DNA of 43,267 nucleotides from positions 1-43,267 of the forward strand of contig JASJEI010000041.1 in NCBI GenBank assembly GCA_030064795.1, given 5' to 3'. Origin of the DNA: Pleurocapsa sp. MO_226.B13. GTDB lineage: Bacteria; Cyanobacteriota; Cyanobacteriia; Cyanobacteriales; Xenococcaceae. Under the pieces are notes generated by a model. It had not been told where the DNA came from. It made no database searches and saw only the letters and a list, made by a program, of their open reading frames with translations. Below are positions 24,325 through 32,699 of the stretch, one piece after another (the stretch's first letter is position 1; every line of letters begins with the position of its first letter). A program made the translations under genes and the position numbers.

Positions 24325-24491
24325 AAATTTCTCTCCTACTTCTTAGTTTTCTTTAAGCTCATGTTGGCTCGAAGGATTTTTTTCATTCTCGTTTATTGCT
24401 AAATATGACTCGGTTCGGCTTGAAAAGTCTTGGTTTCAACCGTCCCGAAGCCATACTGAAGCTCGATCGCCAAGCCAAAGATCTCAGTAGT

Positions 24492-24830
24492 TTATCTGTC
24501 TAAAGTTACTTGAAAAGCATCTTGGTTCTCAAAAATTTCAAATGCTTTGTCTACTTGGGTCAATTCAAACATAATGCGAACAGAAGGAGCAAGCGAACAA
24601 ATGCCAAATCTGCGCCCCAAACTTTCTGACAGGCGAAAAGCTTTAATTAAAGCCATCAAACCCGCACTGTCCATAAATTCTACTGCTTCCATATTGACCA
24701 ACAAAGGAGAATCAACTGAAGTTTTCACTTCTGCGGTCAAACGTTCCAAAAATTCTGAGGCATTGGCTGCACTCAAAAAGCCCTCTGGACGAAAAGTTGT
24801 AAACTGCATACAAAGTTTGGCACTGTTCAT
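24492..24830 (-). CDS. STAS-domain protein (anti-sigma factor antagonist type)
   Basis: A 112-residue STAS-domain protein. The core has the usual strand-helix order: LLVNMEAVEFMDSAGLMALIKAF, in which the serine of MDSAG is the position phosphorylated in SpoIIAA-like antagonists, then RFGICSLAPSVRIMFELTQVDKAF. In that family the unphosphorylated protein binds an anti-sigma or switch kinase. No partner kinase or phosphatase is adjacent, so the pathway is unknown. It stands alone between two long intergenic regions. Confidence 0.92.
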   Translation of the reverse strand: MNSAKLCMQFTTFRPEGFLSAANASEFLERLTAEVKTSVDSPLLVNMEAVEFMDSAGLMALIKAFRLSESLGRRFGICSLAPSVRIMFELTQVDKAFEIFENQDAFQVTLDR

Positions 24831-25349
24831 TGGTATTATTTCTCGCTCTAGATATTACTTAAAAAATAGTTTTATGTTCCAAGAATAATCCGTTGATTTA
24901 CGGATATCTAGCCTTCATAGCTCACTTTACAAAAACTTGATGGAAAAATGAAGTACTGCTAAATTTAGCTTTGAGCATGGTTAAGAATAGATGAATGCAA
25001 GTTAAATGGCACTTAACTTGTATTTTTAAGAACTTAAATTAAGTTTTATACTATTTTAGCCATCAAAAATCTACCTACATTTATAATCAATTTTTTGTTG
25101 TTGCATATCGGGGCAATTACTGAAATATTTACTCAAGTCTTACATAAATCCAAGTAACTATGGATAATTATCCTCAAATAATTATGATTTAGATCGAGCA
25201 GGAATTTGGTAATGAAATTTACTGAATTTTTAAATTAGAATTGTGTTTATTCTCGATAATACTAAAAGAAAAAAGTAAAAAACTAGAAGAAAACTTCAGC
25301 CAGATAATTTAGAGTTAAGTCAATACGATCCAAATTATCTTTACTATCT
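24831..25349. other. intergenic region, no gene seen
   Basis: About 520 bp of AT-rich sequence upstream of the STAS gene and downstream of the next minus-strand gene. No coding similarity, tRNA or clear terminator was seen. Confidence 0.6.
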
Positions 25350-25784
25350 CTAAAACTTATCTTGATTGGTTTCCCAAACTTGTTGCACAAATTGATGGAG
25401 ATATTGACGAGATGATGCTTGATGCTCTGTTGATTTATTAGTATCATCTAAATCGACTAACCAAGAAACGACTTCTGTATCTAGGGCTGGTCTGAATAAA
25501 GTCATCGGCCACAATAAATCCGAACCAGAGCGCAGATAAATTAGCTGTTTGATGTCTGAATCTCGATCCTGCTGAGAATTGGATTTAGTCATACAGATCG
25601 GTCTAAACCAACACAGTCCACGACTGGGAATTAGTTGGATTACTTCGCCATAAAGACAAGTATCGCGATCTTCTAGACAAATGATTTGATTTACCTCAAA
25701 GAGCAAATTGGTTGTACTAAGGTCTGTATCTTCCATATTCGGCTGTTGACAAAATAATTCAATGCTGACTACCCATTTGCCCAA
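25350..25784 (-). CDS. conserved hypothetical protein
   Basis: A 144-residue protein. The body begins around the second methionine (MEDTDLSTTNLLFEVNQII, ATG 25736), which may be the true start since the first 16 residues look unlike the rest. Visible features are a beta-rich half (YGEVIQLIPSRGLCWFRPI, then IYLRSGSDLLWPMTLFRPAL) and a C-terminal helix QYLHQFVQQVWE. It resembles cyanobacterium-specific hypothetical proteins; I cannot assign a function. It precedes cysC by about 100 bp on the other side of its start. Confidence 0.75.
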   Translation of the reverse strand: MGKWVVSIELFCQQPNMEDTDLSTTNLLFEVNQIICLEDRDTCLYGEVIQLIPSRGLCWFRPICMTKSNSQQDRDSDIKQLIYLRSGSDLLWPMTLFRPALDTEVVSWLVDLDDTNKSTEHQASSRQYLHQFVQQVWETNQDKF

Positions 25785-25887
25785 CTAAGGTAAAAACTGC
25801 TTAGCCAAGCAAAGGGAAGTCAATTCATGAATCCCAAACAGGATATAATTACTTAAATCGCTTAAGTTATCTGTCCTGTCTCGATCG

Positions 25888-26418
25888 CTAGGAAATGTAG
25901 TTCAATTCTTTTAACTTATTAAATATTTTATCTACACTCTCAGATAATTTTTCGAGGTCTGTACGGCATTCTACTTCGGGATTAAGGGGAGGTTCATAAG
26001 GATCGTCAATACCAGTAAATTGTTTGATTTGACCTGCTCTTACTTTTTTGTATAAACCTTTGACATCGCGTTCTTCACATACAGATAAAGGAGCATTGAC
26101 AAAAACCTCTAGGAAGTTATGAATGTTGGCTCTCATTTCATCTCTGATGGCGCGATAGGGAGAGATTACTGGTACTAAGACAATTACTCCATTTCGGGCT
26201 AGTAGTTTAGCTACAAAACCGATCCGACGAATATTGGTATCTCGGTCTTCTTTAGAAAAACCCAGGTCTTTAGTTAAGTTTTCTCTGATTTCATCACCAT
26301 CTAGAACTTCTAGTTGATATCCTTCAGACTTTAATTTATCGGTAAGAGCTGCTGCTATGGTACTTTTCCCTGCGCCACTAAATCCTGTAAACCAAACGGC
26401 TACACCACGCTGATTCAT
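25888..26418 (-). CDS. cysC: adenylylsulfate kinase
   Basis: A 176-residue APS kinase that converts adenosine 5'-phosphosulfate and ATP to PAPS in sulfate assimilation. Walker A is GFSGAGKST (residues about 12-20). Other conserved pieces are LDGDEIRENLTKDLGFSKEDRDTNIRRI, the ISPYRAIRDEMR segment with the usual serine, and EVFVNAPLSVCEERDVKGLYKKVRAGQIKQFTGIDDPYE. Complete and of normal length. It is not next to other sulfur genes here. Confidence 0.97.
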   Translation of the reverse strand: MNQRGVAVWFTGFSGAGKSTIAAALTDKLKSEGYQLEVLDGDEIRENLTKDLGFSKEDRDTNIRRIGFVAKLLARNGVIVLVPVISPYRAIRDEMRANIHNFLEVFVNAPLSVCEERDVKGLYKKVRAGQIKQFTGIDDPYEPPLNPEVECRTDLEKLSESVDKIFNKLKELNYIS

Positions 26419-26543
26419 GATTGTCGATCTTCCTTAACTTAGTATGTTCTCAAGTCTCTCCGTATTTTACTCGCTCAAATCGCTTTTTAAATTTTTAACT
26501 AGACACTAGATAAAATAAAACTTAGTTAGACAATTTTGCCAAA

Positions 26544-26990
26544 ATGATTCAATCGCCTATTTTTCATTTATCAATCCCCATTCAGGACATTACACGAGCA
26601 AAACAGTTTTATGCAGATGGCTTGGGTTGTGCTGTCGGTCGAGAAAATAAAACCGCAGTAATCTTTAACTTCTATGGGACACAATTAATCGGTCACATTA
26701 CTAAAGAAGAATTAGCTCCGCAACCAGGTATTTATCCCCGTCATTTAGGCTTAATTTTGCCGAACAAATCAGATTGGCAAGCCATATGCGATCGCGCCCA
26801 AGAAAAACAGCTAACTTTTAGAGAGCAGCCTAAATTACGTTTTCCCGATCGCATCTTAGAACATTACACTTTCTTTTTAGAAGACCCTTTCTATAATTTG
26901 TTGGAATTTAAGTATTACAGCAACTCAACTGTAATCTTTGGGAGCAGAGAGTCGGATTTGATTGGCGACTTGGTCGCACCCTCAAATTGA
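26544..26990 (+). CDS. VOC superfamily (glyoxalase/dioxygenase-like) protein
   Basis: A 148-residue protein with the two beta-alpha-beta-beta-beta modules of the VOC fold: FHLSIPIQDITRAKQFYADGLG, then PRHLGLILPNKSDW, then YTFFLEDPFYNLLEFKYY. Likely metal ligands are H8, the histidine of PRHLGL and the glutamate of LLEFK. VOC enzymes include glyoxalase I and ring-cleavage dioxygenases; this short form resembles single-domain cyanobacterial members whose substrate is unknown. It is divergent from cysC. Confidence 0.88.
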   Translation: MIQSPIFHLSIPIQDITRAKQFYADGLGCAVGRENKTAVIFNFYGTQLIGHITKEELAPQPGIYPRHLGLILPNKSDWQAICDRAQEKQLTFREQPKLRFPDRILEHYTFFLEDPFYNLLEFKYYSNSTVIFGSRESDLIGDLVAPSN

Positions 26991-27016
26991 AACTCCAAGG
27001 CTAGATTGGGCTGGCT

Positions 27017-27862
27017 TTACAATAAACCGCCGAGGACTGTAATGATAAACATCAAAAATATGGTGGTAAAAATTCCTAAGAAAAAACTGCTGATAAATAA
27101 AAAGTGCTGTCTTCTTTGGCTGAGAGGTCTAGACATGACTCTAGGATTATAATAAGCTGCTTTTCGATCGTGAAAAGCACTTCTATCTGTCCTGAGTTTG
27201 GATTTGATTTCTTGTTGAACTTGCGAATACTTATTAGTTAGGTTGGCTATTGTGTCTTCTTGAGATTCGATCGTTTTTTGGAGTTGAAAGATACCTGAAG
27301 TCAAGTTAGATAAGACATAATTTATTTCTGAGGAACTGGTAATTACTTCTTTAGAGTAAGGGGAATCTGGAGTTTGTCGAACGAGCGTGGCAACAGACTT
27401 GGGAGTAGATTTTGTCTCTAGATTGGTCAACTCAGACCCAGAAGTGCCAATTTGAGAACCGTTCCAGTCGCCTAAAATCGGACCGATTTGGAAAAAGCCT
27501 TTTGTGGTTAAACGAATAATGTTGCCGAGATCTTTGACGCTAGTATTTTTCAGAACATAGCCTCTAGCTCCTGCTGTGAGAGCGCGGTTTAGCTGTTGTC
27601 GGTCGTCCTGGCTCGTAAACAATAGCACTTTGGACTTGGGGAAACGGGCTGTAATTGCCTCGGTTGCCTCTATTCCGTCAATTTTACCAGGCATTTCGAT
27701 ATCCATGAGGACAAGATCTGGTTGATGTTCTTCGACTTGGGCGATCGCATCTTGACCGCTATCCGCCGTCCCGACAACATCAATATCTACCTCAGTCGAT
27801 AAATTGATTTTGAGAAACTCTCTGATGCTGTTTTGATCGTCAACTATGATAATTGTAGTCAT
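27017..27862 (-). CDS. receiver-domain protein with C-terminal membrane anchor
   Basis: A 281-residue protein. Residues 1-125 form a complete receiver domain with acidic residues D8-D9, phosphoacceptor D54 (LVLMDIEMPG), T83 and K105 (GYVLKNTS). Instead of a DNA-binding domain there is a polar linker (about 130-190), a short helical, coiled-coil-like stretch (about 190-230: LQKTIESQEDTIANL) and one strong membrane segment at the very C-terminus (FISSFFLGIFTTIFLMFII, about 255-280). A phosphorylation switch tethered to a membrane is implied. No kinase gene adjoins it. Its N-terminus resembles NarL-type receivers, so loss of an HTH by replacement is possible. Confidence 0.88.
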   Translation of the reverse strand: MTTIIIVDDQNSIREFLKINLSTEVDIDVVGTADSGQDAIAQVEEHQPDLVLMDIEMPGKIDGIEATEAITARFPKSKVLLFTSQDDRQQLNRALTAGARGYVLKNTSVKDLGNIIRLTTKGFFQIGPILGDWNGSQIGTSGSELTNLETKSTPKSVATLVRQTPDSPYSKEVITSSSEINYVLSNLTSGIFQLQKTIESQEDTIANLTNKYSQVQQEIKSKLRTDRSAFHDRKAAYYNPRVMSRPLSQRRQHFLFISSFFLGIFTTIFLMFIITVLGGLL

Positions 27863-28335
27863 AATTTTTGGCTGAAGATAATAAATATATAAATTAAACG
27901 GCGATTTTTACAAAAATCGGAATAGCTCAATCTCAAAGCAGGTATCTCTGCTCTGGAAGAATAAATATAGATACTAGAAAAATAGTCCGCTCCAGACCGA
28001 TGTCTATAGTCTTGAATCGTCGTGTTTTTTTGGCTTTAGTCCGAGCGAGATCGCCTCGATTGAAGGAATTATCTCGATTAATTCATCAATAAATACTGGT
28101 AACTTTATATGATGAGATAGTTTACCAAAAGTTGTAGGAAAATACTATACATACATAATTAATAATTTTTGCCTAGAGCCTAAATACTGAATCGGGACTT
28201 TTGCGATAAGCAGAAACAATCGATCTGTTAGATTTCTTTACCCATATAATAGAAAATAAGCCAAAAATGTAATAAAAATAAACAAACTCGACTTACTCTA
28301 GTTTAAGATTCAAACTTACATATAGGAGACACTCC
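27863..28335. other. intergenic region upstream of the ABC-F gene
   Basis: About 470 bp between divergent genes, so it should hold both promoters. No gene or RNA was recognised. A ribosome binding site, AGGAG (28323-28327), is placed well for the ABC-F ATG at 28336. Confidence 0.6.
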
Positions 28336-30060
28336 ATGTTACGACTCGAACATATCAGCAAAATTTATGCCACAGGCGAGGTTCTCAAGGATGTCACCTG
28401 GGAAGTAAAACCTGGAGAGAGAGTAGGTTTGGTTGGTGTTAACGGTGCGGGAAAATCTACCCAGTTAAAAATTATTAGTGGTGAAGTCGAAGCAACATCG
28501 GGGGAAGTGATTCGCCCCGCTAGTCTAAAGATAGCTTATCTGACCCAAGAGTTTGAGGTAGAACCGACACGGACGGTTTATGAAGAGTTTTGGACGGTCT
28601 TTACAGAAGCCAATGCTATTCAACAGCAAATGAATCAGATACATCAGGAGATGGAAACGGCAAATCCTGAAAAATTGGATAAGTTAATTCACAAATTAGA
28701 TAAGTTGCAGCGTAAATTTGAGGCTTTAGAGGGCTATAGTTTAGACGCACAAATCGAGAAAATCTTGCCCGAACTGGGGTTTGCTACGGAAGATGGCGAT
28801 CGCTTGGTTAGTTCCTATAGTGGCGGTTGGCAAATGCGGATGAGTTTGGGGAAAATTCTCCTACAAGAGCCAGACTTATTACTTTTAGACGAGCCGACTA
28901 ACCATCTGGATCTAGAAACGATTGAATGGTTGGAAAACTATCTTAAGGGAATCAACACGCCAATGGTCATAGTTTCTCACGACCGAGAATTTCTCGACCG
29001 TCTTTGTACCAAAATTGTGGAAACAGAGCGGGGAGTATCTACGACCTACTTGGGTAATTATTCAGCCTATTTAGCTCAAAAAGCCGAGACGCGCTTGGCT
29101 CAGGGAGCTACTTACGAAAGACAGCAAAAAGAACTGGCAAAACAACAAGAATTTATTGAAAAATTCCGCGCTAGTGCTACCCGCAGTACTCAAGCGAAAA
29201 GTAGAGAAAAACAATTAGAAAAAATTGAACTGGTAGAAGCTCCTGTTAGCGATCTCAGAAGTCTCAAGTTTCGTTTTCCCCCTTCTCCTCGAAGTGGTAG
29301 AGAAGTAATTGTAATTGACGATCTAACCCATACCTTCAACAACGATATTTTATTTTTAGGTGCAAACTTGACTGTGGAAAGGGGCGATCGCATTGCGATT
29401 TTAGGGCCCAATGGTGCGGGAAAATCTACCCTGTTGCGCATGATTATGGGTATGGAAGAGTATGAGGAAGGAGAAGTCGCTCTCGGTAAACATAACCTCA
29501 TTCCTGGCTATTTTGAGCAAAATCAAGCGGAAGCCTTAGATTTAGATAAAACTGTCATGGATACAATACATGATGAAGTCCCTGAGTGGAAAAACGAACA
29601 GGTAAGAACTTTGCTCGGTCAGTTTTTGTTTAGCGGTGAGACAGTTTTTAAAAAAGTTGAAGCTCTAAGTGGTGGGGAAAAGGCTCGTTTAGCCCTGGCG
29701 AAAATGCTGCTGACTCCTGCTAATTTGTTAATTCTCGATGAGCCTACCAATCATCTAGATATCCCAGCCAAAGAAATGCTCGAAGAGGCCCTACAAAATT
29801 ATGATGGTACGGTAATAATTGTTTCCCACGATCGCTACTTTATCTCTAAGGTGGCAAACAAGATCGTGGAAATTCGCGATGGCGAGTTGTTGGCTTTCCA
29901 GGGAGATTATCATTACTATTTAGATAAGATCGCTGAAGAAAAGGAAAAAGCGAGGCAAAAGGCAGAAGCAGAAGCCAAAGCTGCTAAACAAGCTGCTAAA
30001 AGAGCCAAGCAAGCTGAGAAAAAGAAGCAGAAACAGAAACAGAAAAAAGCCAAGGCTTAG
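28336..30060 (+). CDS. ABC-F family ATPase (ribosome-associated type)
   Basis: A 574-residue protein with two ABC ATPase domains on one chain and no membrane part. Walker A sites are GVNGAGKST (about 35-43) and GPNGAGKST (about 357-365). Signatures are SYSGGWQMRMS and ALSGGEKARLA, and Walker B/H-loop blocks are LLLLDEPTNHLDLETIEWLE and LLILDEPTNHLDIP. The inter-domain linker is long and charged (about 230-300), as in ABC-F proteins that work at the ribosomal E site. The C-terminus is a Lys/Ala-rich coil with repeated KQKQK. Likely a translation factor (Uup/EttA-like subgroup); the subgroup is uncertain. Confidence 0.95.
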   Translation: MLRLEHISKIYATGEVLKDVTWEVKPGERVGLVGVNGAGKSTQLKIISGEVEATSGEVIRPASLKIAYLTQEFEVEPTRTVYEEFWTVFTEANAIQQQMNQIHQEMETANPEKLDKLIHKLDKLQRKFEALEGYSLDAQIEKILPELGFATEDGDRLVSSYSGGWQMRMSLGKILLQEPDLLLLDEPTNHLDLETIEWLENYLKGINTPMVIVSHDREFLDRLCTKIVETERGVSTTYLGNYSAYLAQKAETRLAQGATYERQQKELAKQQEFIEKFRASATRSTQAKSREKQLEKIELVEAPVSDLRSLKFRFPPSPRSGREVIVIDDLTHTFNNDILFLGANLTVERGDRIAILGPNGAGKSTLLRMIMGMEEYEEGEVALGKHNLIPGYFEQNQAEALDLDKTVMDTIHDEVPEWKNEQVRTLLGQFLFSGETVFKKVEALSGGEKARLALAKMLLTPANLLILDEPTNHLDIPAKEMLEEALQNYDGTVIIVSHDRYFISKVANKIVEIRDGELLAFQGDYHYYLDKIAEEKEKARQKAEAEAKAAKQAAKRAKQAEKKKQKQKQKKAKA

Positions 30061-30095
30061 TTTAATCTGTAATTAGTAGTAATTAGTAATTAATC

Positions 30096-30557
30096 ATGGA
30101 CTTGGAACGGCAATTAGCAGAATTGATTGAGGATGCAGCCAATTATGGTGTTCCACCAGTAGTTATCGAAAAGGCGATCGCACCAGTATTAAGACAATTT
30201 GCCAACCTACTCCAGCACTCAGAATATTATATTTTGCAGAATCTGGAGCAAGATTGGGTCTTAACCACAATTGCTAATCCAAAATTGAAACAAGAAAAAA
30301 AGGTTATTTATGCTTTTGTCTCGGTGCAAGATGCTGCTACCTTTCAAGGGCCAACCAAGTCCGACCTAATTGCGATGCCAATTCCTGTGGCTCAACTTCT
30401 ATTTCGCTTATTTTCTCTACAGCAGGTAGACAGCGTTATCTTTTTGGAAAACTCGTTAAATCTTACCCAAGGCGTTGAAATCAAGCGCGAGCAATTATCT
30501 CTATTGATTAAACAGCAAATTCAGCAACTAGGAGGTACTCCTCCCAATCTTGCTTAA
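30096..30557 (+). CDS. conserved cyanobacterial hypothetical protein
   Basis: A 153-residue soluble protein without membrane segments: N-terminal helices (LERQLAELIEDAANYGVPPVVIEKAIAPVLRQFANLL), a mixed centre (YYILQNLEQDWVLTTIAN, KVIYAFVSVQDAATF), and a C-terminal helix (LSLLIKQQIQQLGG). It follows the ABC-F gene by 35 bp in the same direction, with the tandem heptamer-like TAATTAG sequence between. The pattern is reminiscent of conserved cyanobacterial proteins; I cannot give a function. Confidence 0.8.
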   Translation: MDLERQLAELIEDAANYGVPPVVIEKAIAPVLRQFANLLQHSEYYILQNLEQDWVLTTIANPKLKQEKKVIYAFVSVQDAATFQGPTKSDLIAMPIPVAQLLFRLFSLQQVDSVIFLENSLNLTQGVEIKREQLSLLIKQQIQQLGGTPPNLA

Positions 30558-30774
30558 ATATCTGCAAACAAAGTTTAATTGACAATTAAATTTAGTTGAT
30601 ATTTATATCAATTCCAGAGCTATTTTTAAGTCAACCAGTCTAACTCGTTATAATTATTTTTTAAGCTTAAAATAGTCGTCTGGTGAAAAAATAGTACAAA
30701 CTAACTAAGCGTTAAAGTTTGGTTACAGTAGTTGTCTGCTCTATATTCGCTCGACATCATCAATTTTAAGTGCA

Positions 30775-31380
30775 ATGTCTTCAGTAATTATTCCCATAAT
30801 TACCAGTACTAAAAAAGTATCGCGACATTTAAAGTGTATGTCTAAAGCTTCTAATTCCCATAATCGTTCAAAAACTTCTGGAGTAGACCGCTTACAAAAA
30901 GAGTGGACTGAACTGAATCGTTTTCATCTTAAAGGAGAATATTCTTGTCCTGTTTGTCGCCATGGAAAAATTTCTAAAATGCCTTTGATGGAAGCTTTTT
31001 CCTGTAGTTTTTGTCAGCATATTTTTACTACTAATTTTGACAAGCAACTACTTAAAATGGCAGACAGTCAGTTACCTTTAACTTGGTACTGGAATGGCAA
31101 GACTTGGAAGGGTATCCATCGTGAAGGGGCAGAGGTTGGGTGGTCTTATTTAATCTTCGCGCTGGGATTTATTTTTTTGCCTACGGCAGTTGTAGGTTCT
31201 GGGATGTATCTATTTCCTATATCGAACGATAGTTTTTTATATTGGTTTCCCCTAGCCTGGACTATTTTGACTTTTTGTACTCACTTGTTTTGCGTAATTT
31301 GGTTGGTCATTGAGTACTATCAATTCCCGATTTTTCTTTACGTTAGAGCATTGAAAAGAAAACTATCACTCATCGATTAA
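30775..31380 (+). CDS. membrane protein with N-terminal zinc ribbon, hypothetical
   Basis: A 201-residue protein. Two CxxC pairs (CPVCRHGK near residue 60 and CSFCQHIF near residue 80) form a likely zinc ribbon. They are followed by a soluble part (LPLTWYWNGKTWKGIHREG) and two membrane segments (about 120-145, YLIFALGFIFLPTAVVGSG; about 155-185). A later in-frame ATG at 30838 would shorten the N-terminus by 21 residues and may be the true start. The tail is basic. I do not recognise a characterised family. Confidence 0.75.
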   Translation: MSSVIIPIITSTKKVSRHLKCMSKASNSHNRSKTSGVDRLQKEWTELNRFHLKGEYSCPVCRHGKISKMPLMEAFSCSFCQHIFTTNFDKQLLKMADSQLPLTWYWNGKTWKGIHREGAEVGWSYLIFALGFIFLPTAVVGSGMYLFPISNDSFLYWFPLAWTILTFCTHLFCVIWLVIEYYQFPIFLYVRALKRKLSLID

Positions 31381-31432
31381 TTAAATTCTGGGTTGATTAA
31401 TAATTGTCAGTATTTGATTAGACAGTCTTCAG

Positions 31433-31472
31433 AGGGACGCAGATTTTTAACCGCAATAACGTCCCTATTTTT
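31433..31472 (+). terminator. weak candidate terminator
   Basis: Stem AGGGACG (31433-31439) / CGTCCCT (31460-31466) with a 20-nt loop, then ATTTTT. Placed 50 bp after the zinc-ribbon gene. The large loop makes it uncertain. Confidence 0.4.
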
Positions 31473-31540
31473 GCTGCGCTGGTTCTAAAGATGAGTAACT
31501 TGCTCGCGCTAGCAAAAATCACCAATAAAAGACTGATAGC

Positions 31541-31561
31541 TAATAGTTAATAGTTAATAGC
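31541..31561. repeat. heptamer tandem repeat TAATAGT x3
   Basis: Two perfect copies and one with a last-base change, in the spacer ahead of ccmK4's 3' end. Same class as the repeat at 19729-19749. Confidence 0.75.
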
Positions 31562-31606
31562 TTCTAGACCGATTTAAAGTTTTTTCAATTCACCAGGCGT
31601 ATAGTA

Positions 31607-31957
31607 TTAGTTAGGTGCGACGGGTAAGGTTCTGCCTTCGACGCGATCGCGATAAGGTAGTACTTCGTCAGTGTAATCGATGGGTAAAACAGTGCAGACA
31701 TTCTCGTGGGGACGGGGAATAATTACCCAGGACTCTAAAGTAGCTCCTTCGGCTCTTTCCACCGCATCAATTCCTGCGGCCATAGCAGTTTTAACTTCAG
31801 AAACATCACCACGAATATTAACCGTAAAACGCGCACTTCCTACACGAATATAGCCAACCAGAGTAACTCGACCGGCTTTAACCATTGCATCGGCTGCTGC
31901 TAAAATACCAGGAAATCCTTTGGTTTCGATCGCTCCTACCGCAGATTGAGAAGGCAT
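31607..31957 (-). CDS. ccmK4: carboxysome shell protein CcmK4
   Basis: A 116-residue BMC-domain protein: SAVGAIETKGFPGILAAADAMVKAGRV, then GSARFTVNIRGDVSEVKTAMAAGIDAVERAEG, then VIIPRPHENVCTVLPIDY and a variable tail. Hexamers tile the beta-carboxysome facet, with a central pore. The match is to CcmK4 rather than CcmK1/2 (IETKGFPG, GYIRVGSARFT, and the 10-residue extended tail). It is cotranscribed downstream of ccmK3 with a 127 bp gap and has a strong AAGGAG ahead of its ATG (31957). The pair is the usual satellite locus away from the main ccm operon. Confidence 0.95.
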   Translation of the reverse strand: MPSQSAVGAIETKGFPGILAAADAMVKAGRVTLVGYIRVGSARFTVNIRGDVSEVKTAMAAGIDAVERAEGATLESWVIIPRPHENVCTVLPIDYTDEVLPYRDRVEGRTLPVAPN

Positions 31958-32084
31958 AGATTTGCTCCTTAAAATTAATAGTTATAAATACAGATAAAAG
32001 TAATCCCTGATTACATTCACGAGTTCTAATTTTAGCTGACTAACGGCAATTTTTGAAACTACTTAGCCCTAGTTAAAACAGGAA

Positions 32085-32399
32085 CTAAAAACGAAACCGT
32101 TCTACGGCTTCGCTATATTCAATCGGTAAGACAGCAACCACATTGTCGGGTGGATTGGGAACAGTGTAGTGTGTGGTTACTTTACCGCCAAAAGTATCTT
32201 CTGCTGCTTTTAGTCCTGCTTCCATTGACGGTTTAACTTCCGAAACAGGGCCGCGAATCGCAACCACAAAAGTTCCGCTTTCTCCTTTATCAAAATAAAC
32301 TAGGGTGACACGACCAGCTTTGAGCATCGCATCAGAAGCAGCTAAGACAGCGGGAAAACCTAGAGTTTGAATGACTCCCACCGCGTGTTGTTGAGGCAT
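32085..32399 (-). CDS. ccmK3: carboxysome shell protein CcmK3
   Basis: A 104-residue BMC-domain protein closest to CcmK3: AVGVIQTLGFPAVLAASDAML, LVYFDKGESGTFVVAIRGPVSEVKPSMEAGL, VTTHYTVPNPPDNVVAVLPIEY. CcmK3 differs from the other CcmK at the pore and needs CcmK4 to form mixed hexamers, which probably adjust shell permeability; that is family knowledge from Synechocystis and Synechococcus. First gene of the two-gene unit. The stop lies 127 bp before the ccmK4 start. Confidence 0.95.
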   Translation of the reverse strand: MPQQHAVGVIQTLGFPAVLAASDAMLKAGRVTLVYFDKGESGTFVVAIRGPVSEVKPSMEAGLKAAEDTFGGKVTTHYTVPNPPDNVVAVLPIEYSEAVERFRF

Positions 32400-32460
32400 A
32401 TATTTTCCGACTTAAAATTTAAGGCAAAGATCTCATAATGATATAGATTACTATATCATT

Positions 32461-32699
32461 ACTAGATCTCGATCGCACTTGGTTCGGATACTGTAGCAAT
32501 GATGCGATCGCAACCAGACTTGGGTTTTGCCCATCGATCGCGATCTTCTTGAGGATCGCCCCAACATAGATCTCAGATATTATCTAGATTACTAGATCTT
32601 GATCGCACTTGGTTCGGATACTGTAGCAATAATGCGATCGCAACCAGACTTGGGTTTTGCCCATTGATACCGATATTCTTGAGGATCGCCCCAACATAA
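32461..32699. repeat. tandem duplication of a gene 3' end
   Basis: Two 109-bp direct copies, 32461-32569 and 32591-32699 (period 130), differ at about six positions. The second (right) copy is the coding 3' end of the minus-strand gene at 32592-33209. The left copy keeps the same frame and stop codon (CWGDPQE...AIEI then TAG) but is left outside the gene. Confidence 0.9.

Noticed and set aside
31607..32399. Main carboxysome operon
   Set aside because: No ccmL, ccmM, ccmN or rbc genes lie nearby; this is only the K3-K4 satellite pair.
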